41,913 bases of DNA from Bacillus_BA songklensis (GCF_042649685.1 NZ_JBHRZT010000001.1:1-41913), one strand, 5' to 3'. Shown: positions 26,037 to 33,866, counted from the stretch's first letter. Notes: generated by a model from the sequence alone, not told the origin. Numbers and translations are program-made.

Positions 26037-27353
26037 CTAGTGAACAAAGCCTACAAGTTTCGCCTATACCCAAATAAGAAACAGATCGAACTCATTAACA
26101 AAACCATCAGCTGTTCAAGATTTGTTTTTAACTTTTTTCTGGGAAAGCAAAAAGAAAAAGATGCTTATTGGCATGTCCGTGAAGAAATGGTTCAAAATGG
26201 CCAACTTCCAGCGAATAACTGGAAAGGCAAGTACTTAAACAAATACGAAACAGTGAAATCACTTCCTGAGCTAAAGAAGCATTACTCTTTTTTGAAAGAA
26301 GTAGATAGTATTGCCTTGCAAAAGTCAGTAGAGAATTTAGCTGATTCCTATGACCGCTATTATAAAAAGCAAAACAAACAACCACGTTTTAAGTCAAAAA
26401 AGAATCCTGTTCAATCCTATACAACAAAGCAAGCGAATGGAAATATAGCTGTAATAGACAACTATATCAAATTGCCTAAACTCGGGAACGTCCGTTTTGC
26501 GAAAAGTCGTGAAGTCGAAGGGCGAATTTTAAGTGCAACCGTAAGAAGAAATCCTTCTGGCAAATATTTTGTTTCTTTAGCCACCGAATCGGAAGTAACG
26601 GAATTACCCAAAACTAATTCGGCTATCGGAGTTGATGTCGGCTTAAAAGACTTTGCCATTCTTTCGGATGGGATGATTTACTCCAATCCGAAGTTTTTCC
26701 GCACGCTGGAACAAAAGTTAGCCAAAGCACAAAAAATAATGAGCAGACGAACCATAGGCGGTGCGAATTGGTACAAAGCTAAAAAGAAAGTCGCTCGTAT
26801 CCATGAAAAGATTTCCAATGCAAGAAAAGACTATCTAGACAAAATCTCCACCGAAATGGTCAAAAACCGCGACATCATCGGAATGGAAGATTTGCCCGTT
26901 TCAAACATGTTGAAAAACCATCATCTGGCAAAAGCCATCAGTGAAGTGTCCTGGTCACAATTCAAAAGCATGATGGAATACAAGGCAAATTGGTACGGTA
27001 AACAAGTCGTAACCGTTGCAAAAAACTTTGCCAGCAGTCAACTTTGTTCGAGTTGTGGCTATCAAAACAAAGACGTCCCTCTTCCCTCCCCGGATTGGAA
27101 CCTGGAGCAACATTTGTTTTGGCTGGAGCAAAACCCTGAGGAGTCAAAAAAAGAAAAAAGAGTTGGGGACAAGCCCGTACAAAAAATGAAGTCCGCCTCC
27201 TCTACCAATCAGGTAAAAGAATTAAACCACTTATCCCCAGTCATGCCGTCCTCGTCTGCTATTAAGGAGAGCAAAAGACAAGAACAGCCGGTTCCGAGCA
27301 TGCAGAATCCTATTATCCTTAGAAATCAAGGGGGAATCCGGTTTAGTCTATGA
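26037..27353 (+). CDS. TnpB-like nuclease with foreign C-terminal tail (probably inactive)
   Basis: The N-terminus is classical TnpB (MLVNKAYKFRLYPNKKQIE, then SRFVFNFFLGKQKEKD). The RuvC Asp is in IGVDVGLKDFA and the RuvC Glu in IIGMEDLPVSNM. The first half of the zinc ribbon is present (FASSQLCSSCGYQNKDV). After KDV the expected second CxxC and the final catalytic Asp (DRDINAS-type) are missing. They are replaced by about 92 unrelated residues (PLPSPDWNLEQHLFWLEQ and on to GGIRFSL) that remain in frame. This is a fusion by rearrangement at GACGTC, so guide-directed cutting is not expected. The start at 26037 is preferred because the family begins there. The tail's origin is unknown. Confidence 0.85.
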   Translation, partial: LVNKAYKFRLYPNKKQIELINKTISCSRFVFNFFLGKQKEKDAYWHVREEMVQNGQLPANNWKGKYLNKYETVKSLPELKKHYSFLKEVDSIALQKSVENLADSYDRYYKKQNKQPRFKSKKNPVQSYTTKQANGNIAVIDNYIKLPKLGNVRFAKSREVEGRILSATVRRNPSGKYFVSLATESEVTELPKTNSAIGVDVGLKDFAILSDGMIYSNPKFFRTLEQKLAKAQKIMSRRTIGGANWYKAKKKVARIHEKISNARKDYLDKISTEMVKNRDIIGMEDLPVSNMLKNHHLAKAISEVSWSQFKSMMEYKANWYGKQVVTVAKNFASSQLCSSCGYQNKDVPLPSPDWNLEQHLFWLEQNPEESKKEKRVGDKPVQKMKSASSTNQVKELNHLSPVMPSSSAIKESKRQEQPVPSMQNPIILRNQGGIRFSL

Positions 27354-27378
27354 GTAGTCAATGAAAAACGAAAAAAGG

Positions 27379-27422
27379 AAAAGGAGCATCAGCGCCAGAT
27401 GAGAGGCGTTTATACTCCTTTT
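27379..27422. terminator. Convergent bidirectional terminator
   Basis: AAAAGGAG / CTCCTTTT with an inner CGCC / GGCG stem. A T-run follows on the plus strand, and CCTTTTTTCGTTTTT follows on the minus strand. It separates the tnpB fusion from the convergent small gene, whose stop codon overlaps it. Confidence 0.7.
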
Positions 27423-27544
27423 TATTTAACCTTTTTAGGTTTTACCTTTAGGGTTAGTTTCCCCTTATCCTTCATAGCAAGTTTGACGAATTTTGCAAGC
27501 AACTCATCATCCTCTTTGGAACGTTTGCTCTTTTTAGCAGGCAT
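27422..27544 (-). CDS. Tiny basic protein, 40 aa
   Basis: MPAKKSKRSKEDDELLAKF is followed by a helix and a Lys-rich end (KLTLKVKPKKVK). AGGAGGGG sits six bases before the ATG, an excellent site, and the gene ends in its own terminator, so I consider it real. The longer in-frame opening upstream has no site. Strongly basic ends with an acidic middle suggest a nucleic-acid-binding or adaptor peptide; the function is unknown. Confidence 0.65.
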   Translation of the reverse strand: MPAKKSKRSKEDDELLAKFVKLAMKDKGKLTLKVKPKKVK

Positions 27545-27752
27545 GTAGGCCCCTCCTCTTCGATGAATGTTCGTGTATTTTTTCTTGCTATCTATTATGG
27601 TCAATGAAACTATTTTTTATACATAAAAAAATCATACAAGCTGTTCTAACCCCTCTCCTATTCTCATATTCTTAGACCAATGGGAATGCAGACATTCGGA
27701 CCCTGAGCTAAAGCACGAGAGGGGAGCCAAAAATGGGAGAGGGAGGAAGGCG

Positions 27753-28217
27753 ATGTCCAAGGTTAATCCAATGCACAGCAGGAAACAAATTGAGTCCGAT
27801 CGGTTAAGGTATCAACAGCTTACTAAATCAACTCTACCTCAAAATCAACAAAAGCCGAATAAAACAACCAAGACTCGAAAGAAGCGTTCAGACGCAAAAG
27901 TTGACGTAAAAATACCTTTAACGACAACAGAGAGGCAACAGATTCGCTTATTGGCCAAGATAAAAGATCAGTCCACAACCGAATGTGCCACCAATTTCAT
28001 CTTGCTATATATGAACCGAAATTGGGACTTTAAGGAGGTAGAATACTCCTCGGTTGATAAAAAATTTGTGCACGCCAAATTCAAGCAGAAGGACTATGAT
28101 ACACTGTTTGGTTATGCTGTGAAATGGGATTGTAGTGTAAGAGAAGCAGCCTATCGCATGTTAGCAACCGCATTACGGTCAGAAACAGGGGGAATAGAAA
28201 TTGTTGAGATCGTATAG
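27753..28217 (+). CDS. Ribbon-helix-helix-like plasmid protein, 154 aa
   Basis: A Lys/Gln-rich N-terminus (residues 1-50) is followed by a segment of ribbon-helix-helix appearance (VDVKIPLTTTERQQIRLLAK, then DQSTTECATNFILLYM). A second similar one follows (FVHAKFKQKDYDTLFGYAVK, then DCSVREAAYRMLATAL). Each is a beta strand plus two helices, so the protein might carry two DNA-binding units. GAGGGAGGAAGG lies three to eight bases before the ATG. It overlaps the next gene by 17 bases. A role in plasmid gene control or partition is inferred from this and from the nearby actin locus. Confidence 0.65.
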   Translation: MSKVNPMHSRKQIESDRLRYQQLTKSTLPQNQQKPNKTTKTRKKRSDAKVDVKIPLTTTERQQIRLLAKIKDQSTTECATNFILLYMNRNWDFKEVEYSSVDKKFVHAKFKQKDYDTLFGYAVKWDCSVREAAYRMLATALRSETGGIEIVEIV

Positions 28218-28758
28218 TCGGAATAATTTAATCCAAAGGGAATTAGAAGCCTTACCAAAAGGGAAACCCAATTTCTTTGAACGTTTAAGCTATCGGCTAT
28301 ACCGGAGTATTAAAGTAAAGTATGAGCTCGAAATCCCTTCTTCTGTGTATTTACGTGCCATGACTTTTTGTGACGATTTATCCGAACGGTATGAAGAGGA
28401 TTTTACACCGGCTGAATTGATGCTAGTACTGTACAAAGGATTTATAGCAAGGGTTCAAAAAGAAAACGATCTTCAAGTCATTTACACTCAATATATGGTA
28501 CGGTTGCAGGAACAAACCTATATAAGTCCACGCAAAAGAAATAGCTATATAGACTTAGAGGTTTATATGCACCATGATATGGCTTTAAGAGGTGAAATGG
28601 CCCTGGCAGATATGGATATTCATTTTCCTAACCATCCATTTACATTGGAAAAAATCATGGAAATTGATTTCATGTTTTTCGTAGAGGAATGCCAAAAAGG
28701 AGGCAAGACACACAGACAGCTGATGAAAGATATTGTTGCTTGTCTGGAAGAGGAATAG
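28201..28758 (+). CDS. Hypothetical protein translationally coupled to the RHH-like gene
   Basis: A 185-aa soluble, mostly helical protein (SYRLYRSIKVKYELEIPSSV, FTPAELMLVLYKGFIARVQK). It starts with TTG at 28201 inside the end of the previous gene. The site AGGGGG eight bases upstream supports this unusual start, and there is no early ATG. It is followed at once by a strong terminator, so the two genes form a closed bicistron. The strand-helix pattern at residues 35-75 loosely resembles that of its partner. No family is recognised. Confidence 0.65.
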   Translation: MLRSYSRNNLIQRELEALPKGKPNFFERLSYRLYRSIKVKYELEIPSSVYLRAMTFCDDLSERYEEDFTPAELMLVLYKGFIARVQKENDLQVIYTQYMVRLQEQTYISPRKRNSYIDLEVYMHHDMALRGEMALADMDIHFPNHPFTLEKIMEIDFMFFVEECQKGGKTHRQLMKDIVACLEEE

Positions 28759-28759
28759 A

Positions 28760-28790
28760 AGAGATGCAGCAGATTACTGCATCTCTTTTT
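28760..28790 (+). terminator. Rho-independent terminator
   Basis: The perfect 10-bp stem AGAGATGCAG / CTGCATCTCT with loop CAGATTA is followed by TTTT. It ends the two-gene unit and insulates the actin locus. Confidence 0.85.
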
Positions 28791-28983
28791 CTTTTGTTTT
28801 CTTTTAATTTTTTATTAATCAAAAATGAGACAAGCAAGGTGTAACACTGTAAATAGTTTAATGACATTATCGGAATTTTGCTGGGAGTCCCCTCTCCTCC
28901 ATATTTCAGAGATTTCTGGATGGTTGGAGATTTTGGGTCACACATATAAGAATAATTAATGGAATAACCTCTCATTAACAAAT

Positions 28984-29103
28984 GAATATATAAATGAAAA
29001 ATCTTCAATTATGTATTTGTTTATATAAATATATAAATATTATGATTTCTTTCAAAATCCTTCACAAATAAAGTGGATTATTATAAAATCATTTATATAA
29101 ATG
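28984..29103 (+). repeat. TATAAATGA-type repeats upstream of the actin gene (candidate centromere)
   Basis: ATATATAAATGAAAA (about 28986), TTTATATAAATATATAAAT (about 29020) and ATTTATATAAATGAAAA (about 29092) are similar AT-rich blocks in the 390-base gap before the parM-like gene. Actin-type segregation loci usually carry a centromere of repeats next to the operon. The same words recur at 34566-34655. Confidence 0.45.
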
Positions 29104-29148
29104 AAAAAAGAAAAAATAACTATTTTACATAAAATAGGAGGAAGGCTA

Positions 29149-30360
29149 ATGCCGAAAGCACCAAAAACTAAAAAGGTTCATTTATTGGTAGCAAACGACA
29201 ATGGTAATTCAGAGCAAGCTTTATATGTAAATGGAGAATTAATTAGACAACCTAATGTTTACGTAAGACCGACCAAAAAAGATTTCTTTAGAGATATTGA
29301 TGCAGCGAAACTCGTTCCTACTCTGTTAGAGGAGATCAATGTAACCATTTCCTCAAAGGCTATTAGAAGAAACAGACAATACTACATTGGTAAAAAAGCG
29401 ATAAAAAGTGAATACACACCGAAAAATATGGATCTGAAAATTGAGAAAAAGTATTCGAGTGACCTTCCCATTATCAATACGACAGGTACATTAGCAGTAA
29501 AAGCGGTTCAAATTTATTTTGAGCAATACAAAGAAATTCCAAAAGAGCTTGAAGTAACGGTTGATATGGTCACTGCTCTTCCCGTAAAGCAATGGAGTCC
29601 AGAAAACTCTAGTACCTTTTCAAAGAGATTTACTGAAAACCAACATATTATAACTGTACATATTAATAACGTAGACGTATTGGTGAAATTAGATTTCGAA
29701 CTAGTTAAGGTTGCTCCCGAAGGTAGCCCGAGCCTCTTTGCATTGATAGATGACGGCAACGGGAATTATCGAAATGACGATATTTTTGAAGACTTTAATA
29801 AATTGTATGGAAAGAAAATTGACGGTCAATATATAGAAACAAAGACCGTTGGCCATATAGATATCGGTGATGGAACAACGGACTTCCCTATTACCAAAGG
29901 GTTCAATCTGGAAGACAGCTTTGTTCATGGTTGTAATCATGGGGTAGGACATGCAATTGACCAAGCGATTGCTGAATTTTTAAACGATGATAAGAAAGCG
30001 GTCTTAACAAAGGTTACAAGACAAAAGTTTAGCGAATATATCAAGGACGAAACGAATCAGTATCATCAGGATGCAGTTGAGAGCCTTGAGGCTGCATTAG
30101 AGAATGAGGCAGATTTCATTTACGATGAATTTATTAAGGTTTTATCAGCGGTAGATAACGAGATTGATTTAGTCGTAGTTTATGGAGGCGGTAGTATTGT
30201 AATGAAGGAACAATTCTATCCTCTTTTAAAAGAGCTTTGCGACAATTTAAATAAAAAACTTTTATGGATTCCTGAGAAATATGCTGCTCTTATGAATGTT
30301 GACGGGTTGAAGGTTATCCTTGACACAATGTTAGATGATTTGAAAATGGAAAAAGTATGA
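29149..30360 (+). CDS. Plasmid segregation actin-like protein (ParM/Alp7A-like)
   Basis: An ATP-dependent filament-forming protein that pushes or pulls plasmid copies apart. It is 403 aa. Actin-fold motifs are visible: phosphate-1 loop VANDNGNSEQALYVNG near residue 14, phosphate-2 loop GHIDIGDGTTDFP near 230, and adenosine loop VVVYGGGSIVMKE near 345. The frame opens at 29101, but AGGAGGAAGG lies four bases before the ATG at 29149, which is taken as the start. It resembles the divergent Bacillus plasmid actins more than R1 ParM, judged by eye. It is followed by its adaptor-like gene after a hairpin region. Confidence 0.85.
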   Translation: MPKAPKTKKVHLLVANDNGNSEQALYVNGELIRQPNVYVRPTKKDFFRDIDAAKLVPTLLEEINVTISSKAIRRNRQYYIGKKAIKSEYTPKNMDLKIEKKYSSDLPIINTTGTLAVKAVQIYFEQYKEIPKELEVTVDMVTALPVKQWSPENSSTFSKRFTENQHIITVHINNVDVLVKLDFELVKVAPEGSPSLFALIDDGNGNYRNDDIFEDFNKLYGKKIDGQYIETKTVGHIDIGDGTTDFPITKGFNLEDSFVHGCNHGVGHAIDQAIAEFLNDDKKAVLTKVTRQKFSEYIKDETNQYHQDAVESLEAALENEADFIYDEFIKVLSAVDNEIDLVVVYGGGSIVMKEQFYPLLKELCDNLNKKLLWIPEKYAALMNVDGLKVILDTMLDDLKMEKV

Positions 30361-30368
30361 AGTAATGA

Positions 30369-30415
30369 GAGGTATGAAACCAGCAAGGTTTCATACCTCC
30401 TTTGTTAAAGGAGGT
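30369..30415 (+). promoter_or_regulatory. Mutually exclusive hairpins controlling the adaptor gene
   Basis: Hairpin 1 is a perfect 13-bp stem (GAGGTATGAAACC at 30369-30381 with 30387-30399, loop AGCAA). Hairpin 2 is a perfect 9-bp stem (ACCTCCTTT at 30395-30403 with AAAGGAGGT at 30407-30415, loop GTT). Hairpin 2 buries the Shine-Dalgarno site AAAGGAGG of the adaptor gene. Both use ACCTC at 30395-30399, so they cannot form together. Hairpin 1 would free the site. A role in setting the actin-to-adaptor ratio is inferred. Confidence 0.6.
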
Positions 30416-30420
30416 ACGAG

Positions 30421-31023
30421 ATGCCGCGTAAGAAAGGAACAAAAAAGGCTGGGGATCAAGTAGGCTTTAAGCTCAAAGAAGATGAATCTCCCCTGATTTT
30501 AGAATGGGTAAATGAACAAAGTATATTTGCTGAATCGATAAGATATCTTATTGAAAAAGAAATTGCTGAAAATGGAATAAGGGACTTAAAACAGGTCATC
30601 AAACAAGGGTTTTCTTATTATCGCCATGCTCCAATTCGAAATCCTGAAACGATAGAAAAAGCTGCTATAAGTTCACCTGTAAAGCATTTAAGCAACAATA
30701 AAATAGAGAAAAACGAATTTATGGAACCAGCAGAGTTAAAAGTTTCTACTCAAAATCAGAATGAATCTTCGCATCAGACAGAAGTTTTATCCGAGGAGGA
30801 CTCCCCTGCTCAGACTCATTTAACGGAACGACCACAAGAGGTTTTGGCTGAAGAAGAGGACTCAACAATCAAAGACGAATTAGGCGTGCAGCAAGAAGAA
30901 ACAAATGAGCAGTCACCTAAACAGGAAGATTCTTCTGAGGAAAAACAAGATGTTCACTCAGAAAATGACCAGCTTAAAGAGGGACCAAAATCAGCCCGTC
31001 GCAGAACAAATTTATTTGGGTGA
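30421..31023 (+). CDS. ParR/Alp7R-like partition adaptor with acidic tail
   Basis: A 200-aa protein. Residues 10-60 look like a ribbon-helix-helix DNA-binding unit (QVGFKLKEDESPLILEWVNE, then FAESIRYLIEKEIAENGIRD). The rest is disordered, rich in Glu, Gln, Ser and Pro, and ends in a basic patch SARRRTNLFG. By position it is the DNA-binding adaptor that links the centromere to the actin filament or regulates the operon. AAAGGAGG lies six bases before the ATG, inside the switchable hairpin region. The long acidic tail with a short basic terminus is notable and might contact the filament, as ParR C-termini do. Confidence 0.7.
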   Translation: MPRKKGTKKAGDQVGFKLKEDESPLILEWVNEQSIFAESIRYLIEKEIAENGIRDLKQVIKQGFSYYRHAPIRNPETIEKAAISSPVKHLSNNKIEKNEFMEPAELKVSTQNQNESSHQTEVLSEEDSPAQTHLTERPQEVLAEEEDSTIKDELGVQQEETNEQSPKQEDSSEEKQDVHSENDQLKEGPKSARRRTNLFG

Positions 31024-31310
31024 AGGGCTTATCCCCTTTAGATGGAAATAGAATATATGATAGCGATGTCCTGAATGAAGGATGGATAGATGAGGCCTCT
31101 CTGTTATCTATCCTTCATATTTACCTCTCTCAGCGGGAAGATTCTTGCTTGAAGCACGTGAAGGTGTTAAGATGTCTGTGATAAATGGAAGCGGTTCAAA
31201 AGTGGAACCGTGGGATTTTACACACAAAAGACTACTGTTAAACATATGGCCATCTTTACTCCTGCGGCTGGCGATAATCATAAGAGTAAAGTTTTCTTCT
31301 TCGTGAAATA
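31020..31310 (+). pseudogene. Frameshifted coding relic after the partition operon
   Basis: Three successive frames each read like protein. GTG at 31020, overlapping the adaptor stop, begins VKGLSPLDGNRIYDSDVLNE and continues to HIYLS. A shifted frame from about 31133 reads AGRFLLEAREGVKMSVINGS and KVEPWDFTHKR. A third, from about 31235, reads HMAIFTPAAGDNHKSKVFFF and ends at TAA 31308-31310. Together they suggest one gene of about 95 codons with two frameshifts. The family is unknown. A minus-strand frame across it is less protein-like. Confidence 0.4.
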
Positions 31311-31407
31311 ATATTCCTTTCATCCCTGTAAAAATTCAGGTAATGTAAAACAATGGAAAAAAGGAAAAATTATCCTAGACAACGTTTTGATTAAATTGAT
31401 TATTCAT

Positions 31408-31875
31408 TCATCCTATATAATTTACGTTATTATCTCGACACCATTCAACTGCAATTTTTTTAAATCGTTCATCACGAAATGAATACCATTGGTCTTCAAT
31501 TTCAAAATCGATTATTTTGTCTTTAAATCTTCTGAAGGCACCCTTTCCCTTAATTGACTTTAATAATATATTTTGCTTTCTTGGATTTCTAACAGTTAGA
31601 CAGAAATCTTCCATGATTTCATATTCATTGACTTCATATTTAGTTGGTAGCTCTTTGTAATTCTCAAAGTTTTCAACGACATCGTTAGCAACCTTTAAAT
31701 CTTCTTGTTGCCAATCAGGTAGATGATCGAATGGCTCTTCATCTTCAGCAGCTCTCAAGTCATCTTCAGTTACCGAAATTATTTCACCGGTTTTGATATT
31801 TAGAAATGTCCGACACGCTTCAAACTGTATTTCCATTTCTTCAATAATATCTTTAAGCCTTATTTGAATACTCAT
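31408..31875 (-). CDS. UPF0158 family protein
   Basis: 155 aa. The pattern matches UPF0158: TFLNIKTGEIISVTEDDL near residue 25, then a Glu/Asp-rich helix region, GKGAFRRFKDKIIDFEIEDQ near 112 and WYSFRDERFKKIAVEWCRDN at the end. The family is soluble, widespread in Firmicutes and without an established function that I know. A site (GAGGGGGAA) lies about nine bases before the ATG. It is flanked by dispersed repeats and other accessory genes. Confidence 0.75.
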   Translation of the reverse strand: MSIQIRLKDIIEEMEIQFEACRTFLNIKTGEIISVTEDDLRAAEDEEPFDHLPDWQQEDLKVANDVVENFENYKELPTKYEVNEYEIMEDFCLTVRNPRKQNILLKSIKGKGAFRRFKDKIIDFEIEDQWYSFRDERFKKIAVEWCRDNNVNYIG

Positions 31876-31904
31876 AATAAATTCCCCCTCTATAATCTTT
31901 TACC

Positions 31905-31980
31905 GATGCCACCCGTTAGCTCGCCATGCCAGATTTCGGGACACCGCAGATGATGGAAGAAAATCTTTCCTTCCATATAG
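31905..31980 (+). repeat. Dispersed palindromic repeat, copy C
   Basis: GCCACCCGTTAGCTCGCCAT, GCCAG..CACCGCAGATGATGG and GGAAGAAAATCTTTCCTTCC repeat the block order of copies A and B. It lies 30 bases upstream of the UPF0158 start. Confidence 0.5.
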
Positions 31981-32069
31981 GAGTTTAACAAAATTGCTTC
32001 AACCTTAGCTGCGTCCTATATTTGTATCAGCGTCTTTCCCTTGATGTTTATTTTATCAAGAGGTTCTTT

Positions 32070-32276
32070 TTAACTATCTTTAAATATAGTATTTAGTTTT
32101 CCTATCATTTCCTGGTTTATATTTCCAATGACTTTGGTTTTACCCACACGCCTAATAATGAGTTCTTGATTTTCAAACCTGAATTTTGGGGTCTTGTTTT
32201 CAGCAATTAACAATTGTGCCTTTTGAAATAATTTTGCCTGAGTTTTTTTCTGTTGTTTTTTTAAAAATGATAGCAT
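32070..32276 (-). CDS. Small basic hypothetical protein, 68 aa
   Basis: It starts MLSFLKKQQKKTQAKLFQKA, then a likely beta-rich part FRFENQELIIRRVGKTKVIG, then a C-terminal helix. GGAAGGAA lies seven bases before the ATG, a strong site. There is no signal peptide despite the basic-hydrophobic start. No family recognised. It is a lone gene among repeats. Confidence 0.6.
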   Translation of the reverse strand: MLSFLKKQQKKTQAKLFQKAQLLIAENKTPKFRFENQELIIRRVGKTKVIGNINQEMIGKLNTIFKDS

Positions 32277-32339
32277 TTAATCAGTTCCTTCCAGCATAGC
32301 TAATCTTATCTGAAATTTTACTTATATTTAATGATATCC

Positions 32340-32475
32340 ATATTGTACTAAACTGTCCCATTTGTTCAATAAGAAAAAGAGCCTTCCTTTTTAAAGAAAC
32401 GCCCCCGTTAGCCAACCATGCCGCACTGCGGCACCACAGATTATGCAAGAATTACCGTTCTTCTATGATAGTAGA
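32340..32475 (+). repeat. Dispersed palindromic repeat, copy B (long form)
   Basis: CTGTCCCATTTGTTCAATAA, a GAGCCTTCCTTTTTAAAG segment, then CGCCCCCGTTAGCCAACC, the dyad ATGCCGCACTGCGGCAC and CACAGATTATGCAAG. In reverse complement it lines up with 245-440 through most of its length. This copy has the cleanest central palindrome. Nothing gene-like is seen between 32476 and 32704; a related short motif (CAACCTGCTCCGTTTGTTGA) is at 32679-32699. Confidence 0.6.
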
Positions 32476-32704
32476 ACAACTAAAACTTATCATCTTTATA
32501 AAAAGTATATTACCCCAGCAAAATCTAATGAGATTACCCCTGCCAGACCAGAACACAATGCAATTTTGGTTTTAAAATTTCTATGTTTAACTGTTTCTGA
32601 ATGAAAGTTTGTATAACTGATTTTGTTTCATTTAACGAGATAAGTTCCCCAACCCATATTAATATTCTTTCTTAAACCAACCTGCTCCGTTTGTTGAAGA
32701 ACAA

Positions 32705-32998
32705 TTAGATGATATTTTTGTTCTCCTTTTTTACGAATAATACGGATGTAAAGTAAGTAAGTATAGCTGTTAGTAGACCTGCACCAAACAGTATACTGCC
32801 AATAATTACAAAGTTATTTTTATAAGTTTCAACAATCATGTTGTATTGGCTAGTATCAGCGACGCCATCTTCTTGGTTAAGAAGCCAGGAATTCCCTAGA
32901 GAAGTTCCAAAAGAAATACTTGAAAACATCAGAACTAACCCTGCTATTGCTAATAAAGATGAAATAATACTTAATCCTTTAATATGTTCATTTAACAA
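32705..32998 (-). CDS. Two-helix membrane protein, 97 aa
   Basis: Two clear transmembrane segments (GLSIISSLLAIAGLVLMFSS and NFVIIGSILFGAGLLTAILT) flank a 30-residue polar loop, and the end is basic (KKENKNII). The start is TTG, supported by AGGGGGGA six to seven bases upstream; there is no in-frame ATG nearby. Function unknown; a small accessory membrane protein. Confidence 0.65.
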   Translation of the reverse strand: MLNEHIKGLSIISSLLAIAGLVLMFSSISFGTSLGNSWLLNQEDGVADTSQYNMIVETYKNNFVIIGSILFGAGLLTAILTYFTSVLFVKKENKNII

Positions 32999-33099
32999 TC
33001 AGATCCCCCCTAAACTTTAAAAAAGTCAACCCTTCTAACAATCCTTTTTCTAGCTAATTCACTTATATAATATGTAATATTTATATATTACCTCAAAAT

Positions 33100-33190
33100 C
33101 CTTATTTAACTGACCTACCCCGTTTGTTGAACAAGAAAAAAGGAATCGCCGCAACTCCCGTTCTAGAACTCTTGCCCCCATTAGTTGAAG
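33100..33190 (+). repeat. Short GTTTGTTGAA-type repeats
   Basis: ACTGACCTACCCCGTTTGTT followed by GAACAAGAAAAAAGG (33108 onward), and CTTGCCCCCATTAGTTGAAG (about 33172). They resemble CAACCTGCTCCGTTTGTTGA at 32679 and, inverted, GTGGCAGGTTAATTGAATAA near 402. They look like end pieces of the dispersed repeat. Confidence 0.4.
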
Positions 33191-33211
33191 AAAGCAAAAT
33201 ATGGACATCTT

Positions 33212-33724
33212 TCAACGTAGGATAATTTCTTTTACTCGTTCTTTTGAGGATAAGTTAGCAGCGTTTGTACCTATTAAAAAAGAATAGCCATGTAAAATCA
33301 CTTCTGTTAAGGTCTCACCCGGCCCTAATTCGAAAATAGGTTTCTGTGCTGATACTTTGCCCTTTAAGAGTCCTCTATCGATTGTTTTAAATTTTATTTG
33401 CTTTGATGAGTTGGTTATGAAAAAGTCATCATCGGTTAATTTCCATCCGATATCATCGAGGAGATTTTCCAGTTCATCTATCGAATTGACTTGATCAATG
33501 TTGAATGTATACCTTTTATCATCACTATCTAAATCATCTACTTCTCTTACAAAATTATGGATAACTTTTAGGGGGAAACGGTTATAGTTTTTCCAAAAAT
33601 CAGTTAAAGTTTTTTTATATTCACCGTCGACACTATACATGTAAATCGGTTTTTTTGTACACTCACAAAACCAAAAATTCAGCTGATTATTTTCGTACGC
33701 TGTTTCATCATCAATATCAGCCAT
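33212..33724 (-). CDS. Hypothetical acidic protein, 170 aa
   Basis: A soluble protein with no signal peptide. It begins MADIDDETAYENNQLNFWFC and has Asp-rich stretches (REVDDLDSDDKRYTF, SIDELENLLDDIGWKLTDDD), with a more hydrophobic C-terminus (ETLTEVILHGYSFLIGTN). AGGGGAG lies about eleven bases before the ATG. I cannot assign a family. Acidic, solitary, small proteins in such regions are sometimes immunity proteins, but there is no toxin gene next to it, so that is only a possibility. Confidence 0.6.
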   Translation of the reverse strand: MADIDDETAYENNQLNFWFCECTKKPIYMYSVDGEYKKTLTDFWKNYNRFPLKVIHNFVREVDDLDSDDKRYTFNIDQVNSIDELENLLDDIGWKLTDDDFFITNSSKQIKFKTIDRGLLKGKVSAQKPIFELGPGETLTEVILHGYSFLIGTNAANLSSKERVKEIILR

Positions 33725-33830
33725 GCCATTTTACTCCCCTCATATATTAATTACTTAACCACTGGTTTTATTTTCCGTTATTTCTTAATCTTCTTCAACT
33801 ATTCTGCACCGTGCAGCAAAAGAGCAATCA

Positions 33831-33866
33831 CCTTATTAAGCAATCGTCATGATTTGCTTAATAAGG
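33831..33866. terminator. Perfect inverted repeat in gene-free DNA
   Basis: The 13-bp arms CCTTATTAAGCAA / TTGCTTAATAAGG surround a 10-base loop. A short T-run (CCTTTT) follows on the plus strand. It may be a terminator or a protein-binding dyad; no gene on the plus strand leads into it. Confidence 0.45.

Noticed and set aside
27070..27110. GGTTCCAATCC on the minus strand resembling a tRNA T-arm
   Set aside because: The invariant purine-A of the T-loop is absent and no acceptor stem or D-arm can be built. No tRNA or rRNA gene is seen in the window.
28670..29008. 112-codon minus-strand frame covering the terminator after the RHH-like operon
   Set aside because: It overlaps a perfect terminator and the end of a supported gene on the other strand.
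31075..31118. Inverted repeat (GAAGGAT..ATAGAT / ATCTATCCTTC) as terminator of the partition operon
   Set aside because: It lies inside sequence that reads as coding relic and has no U-run, so I did not annotate it as a terminator.
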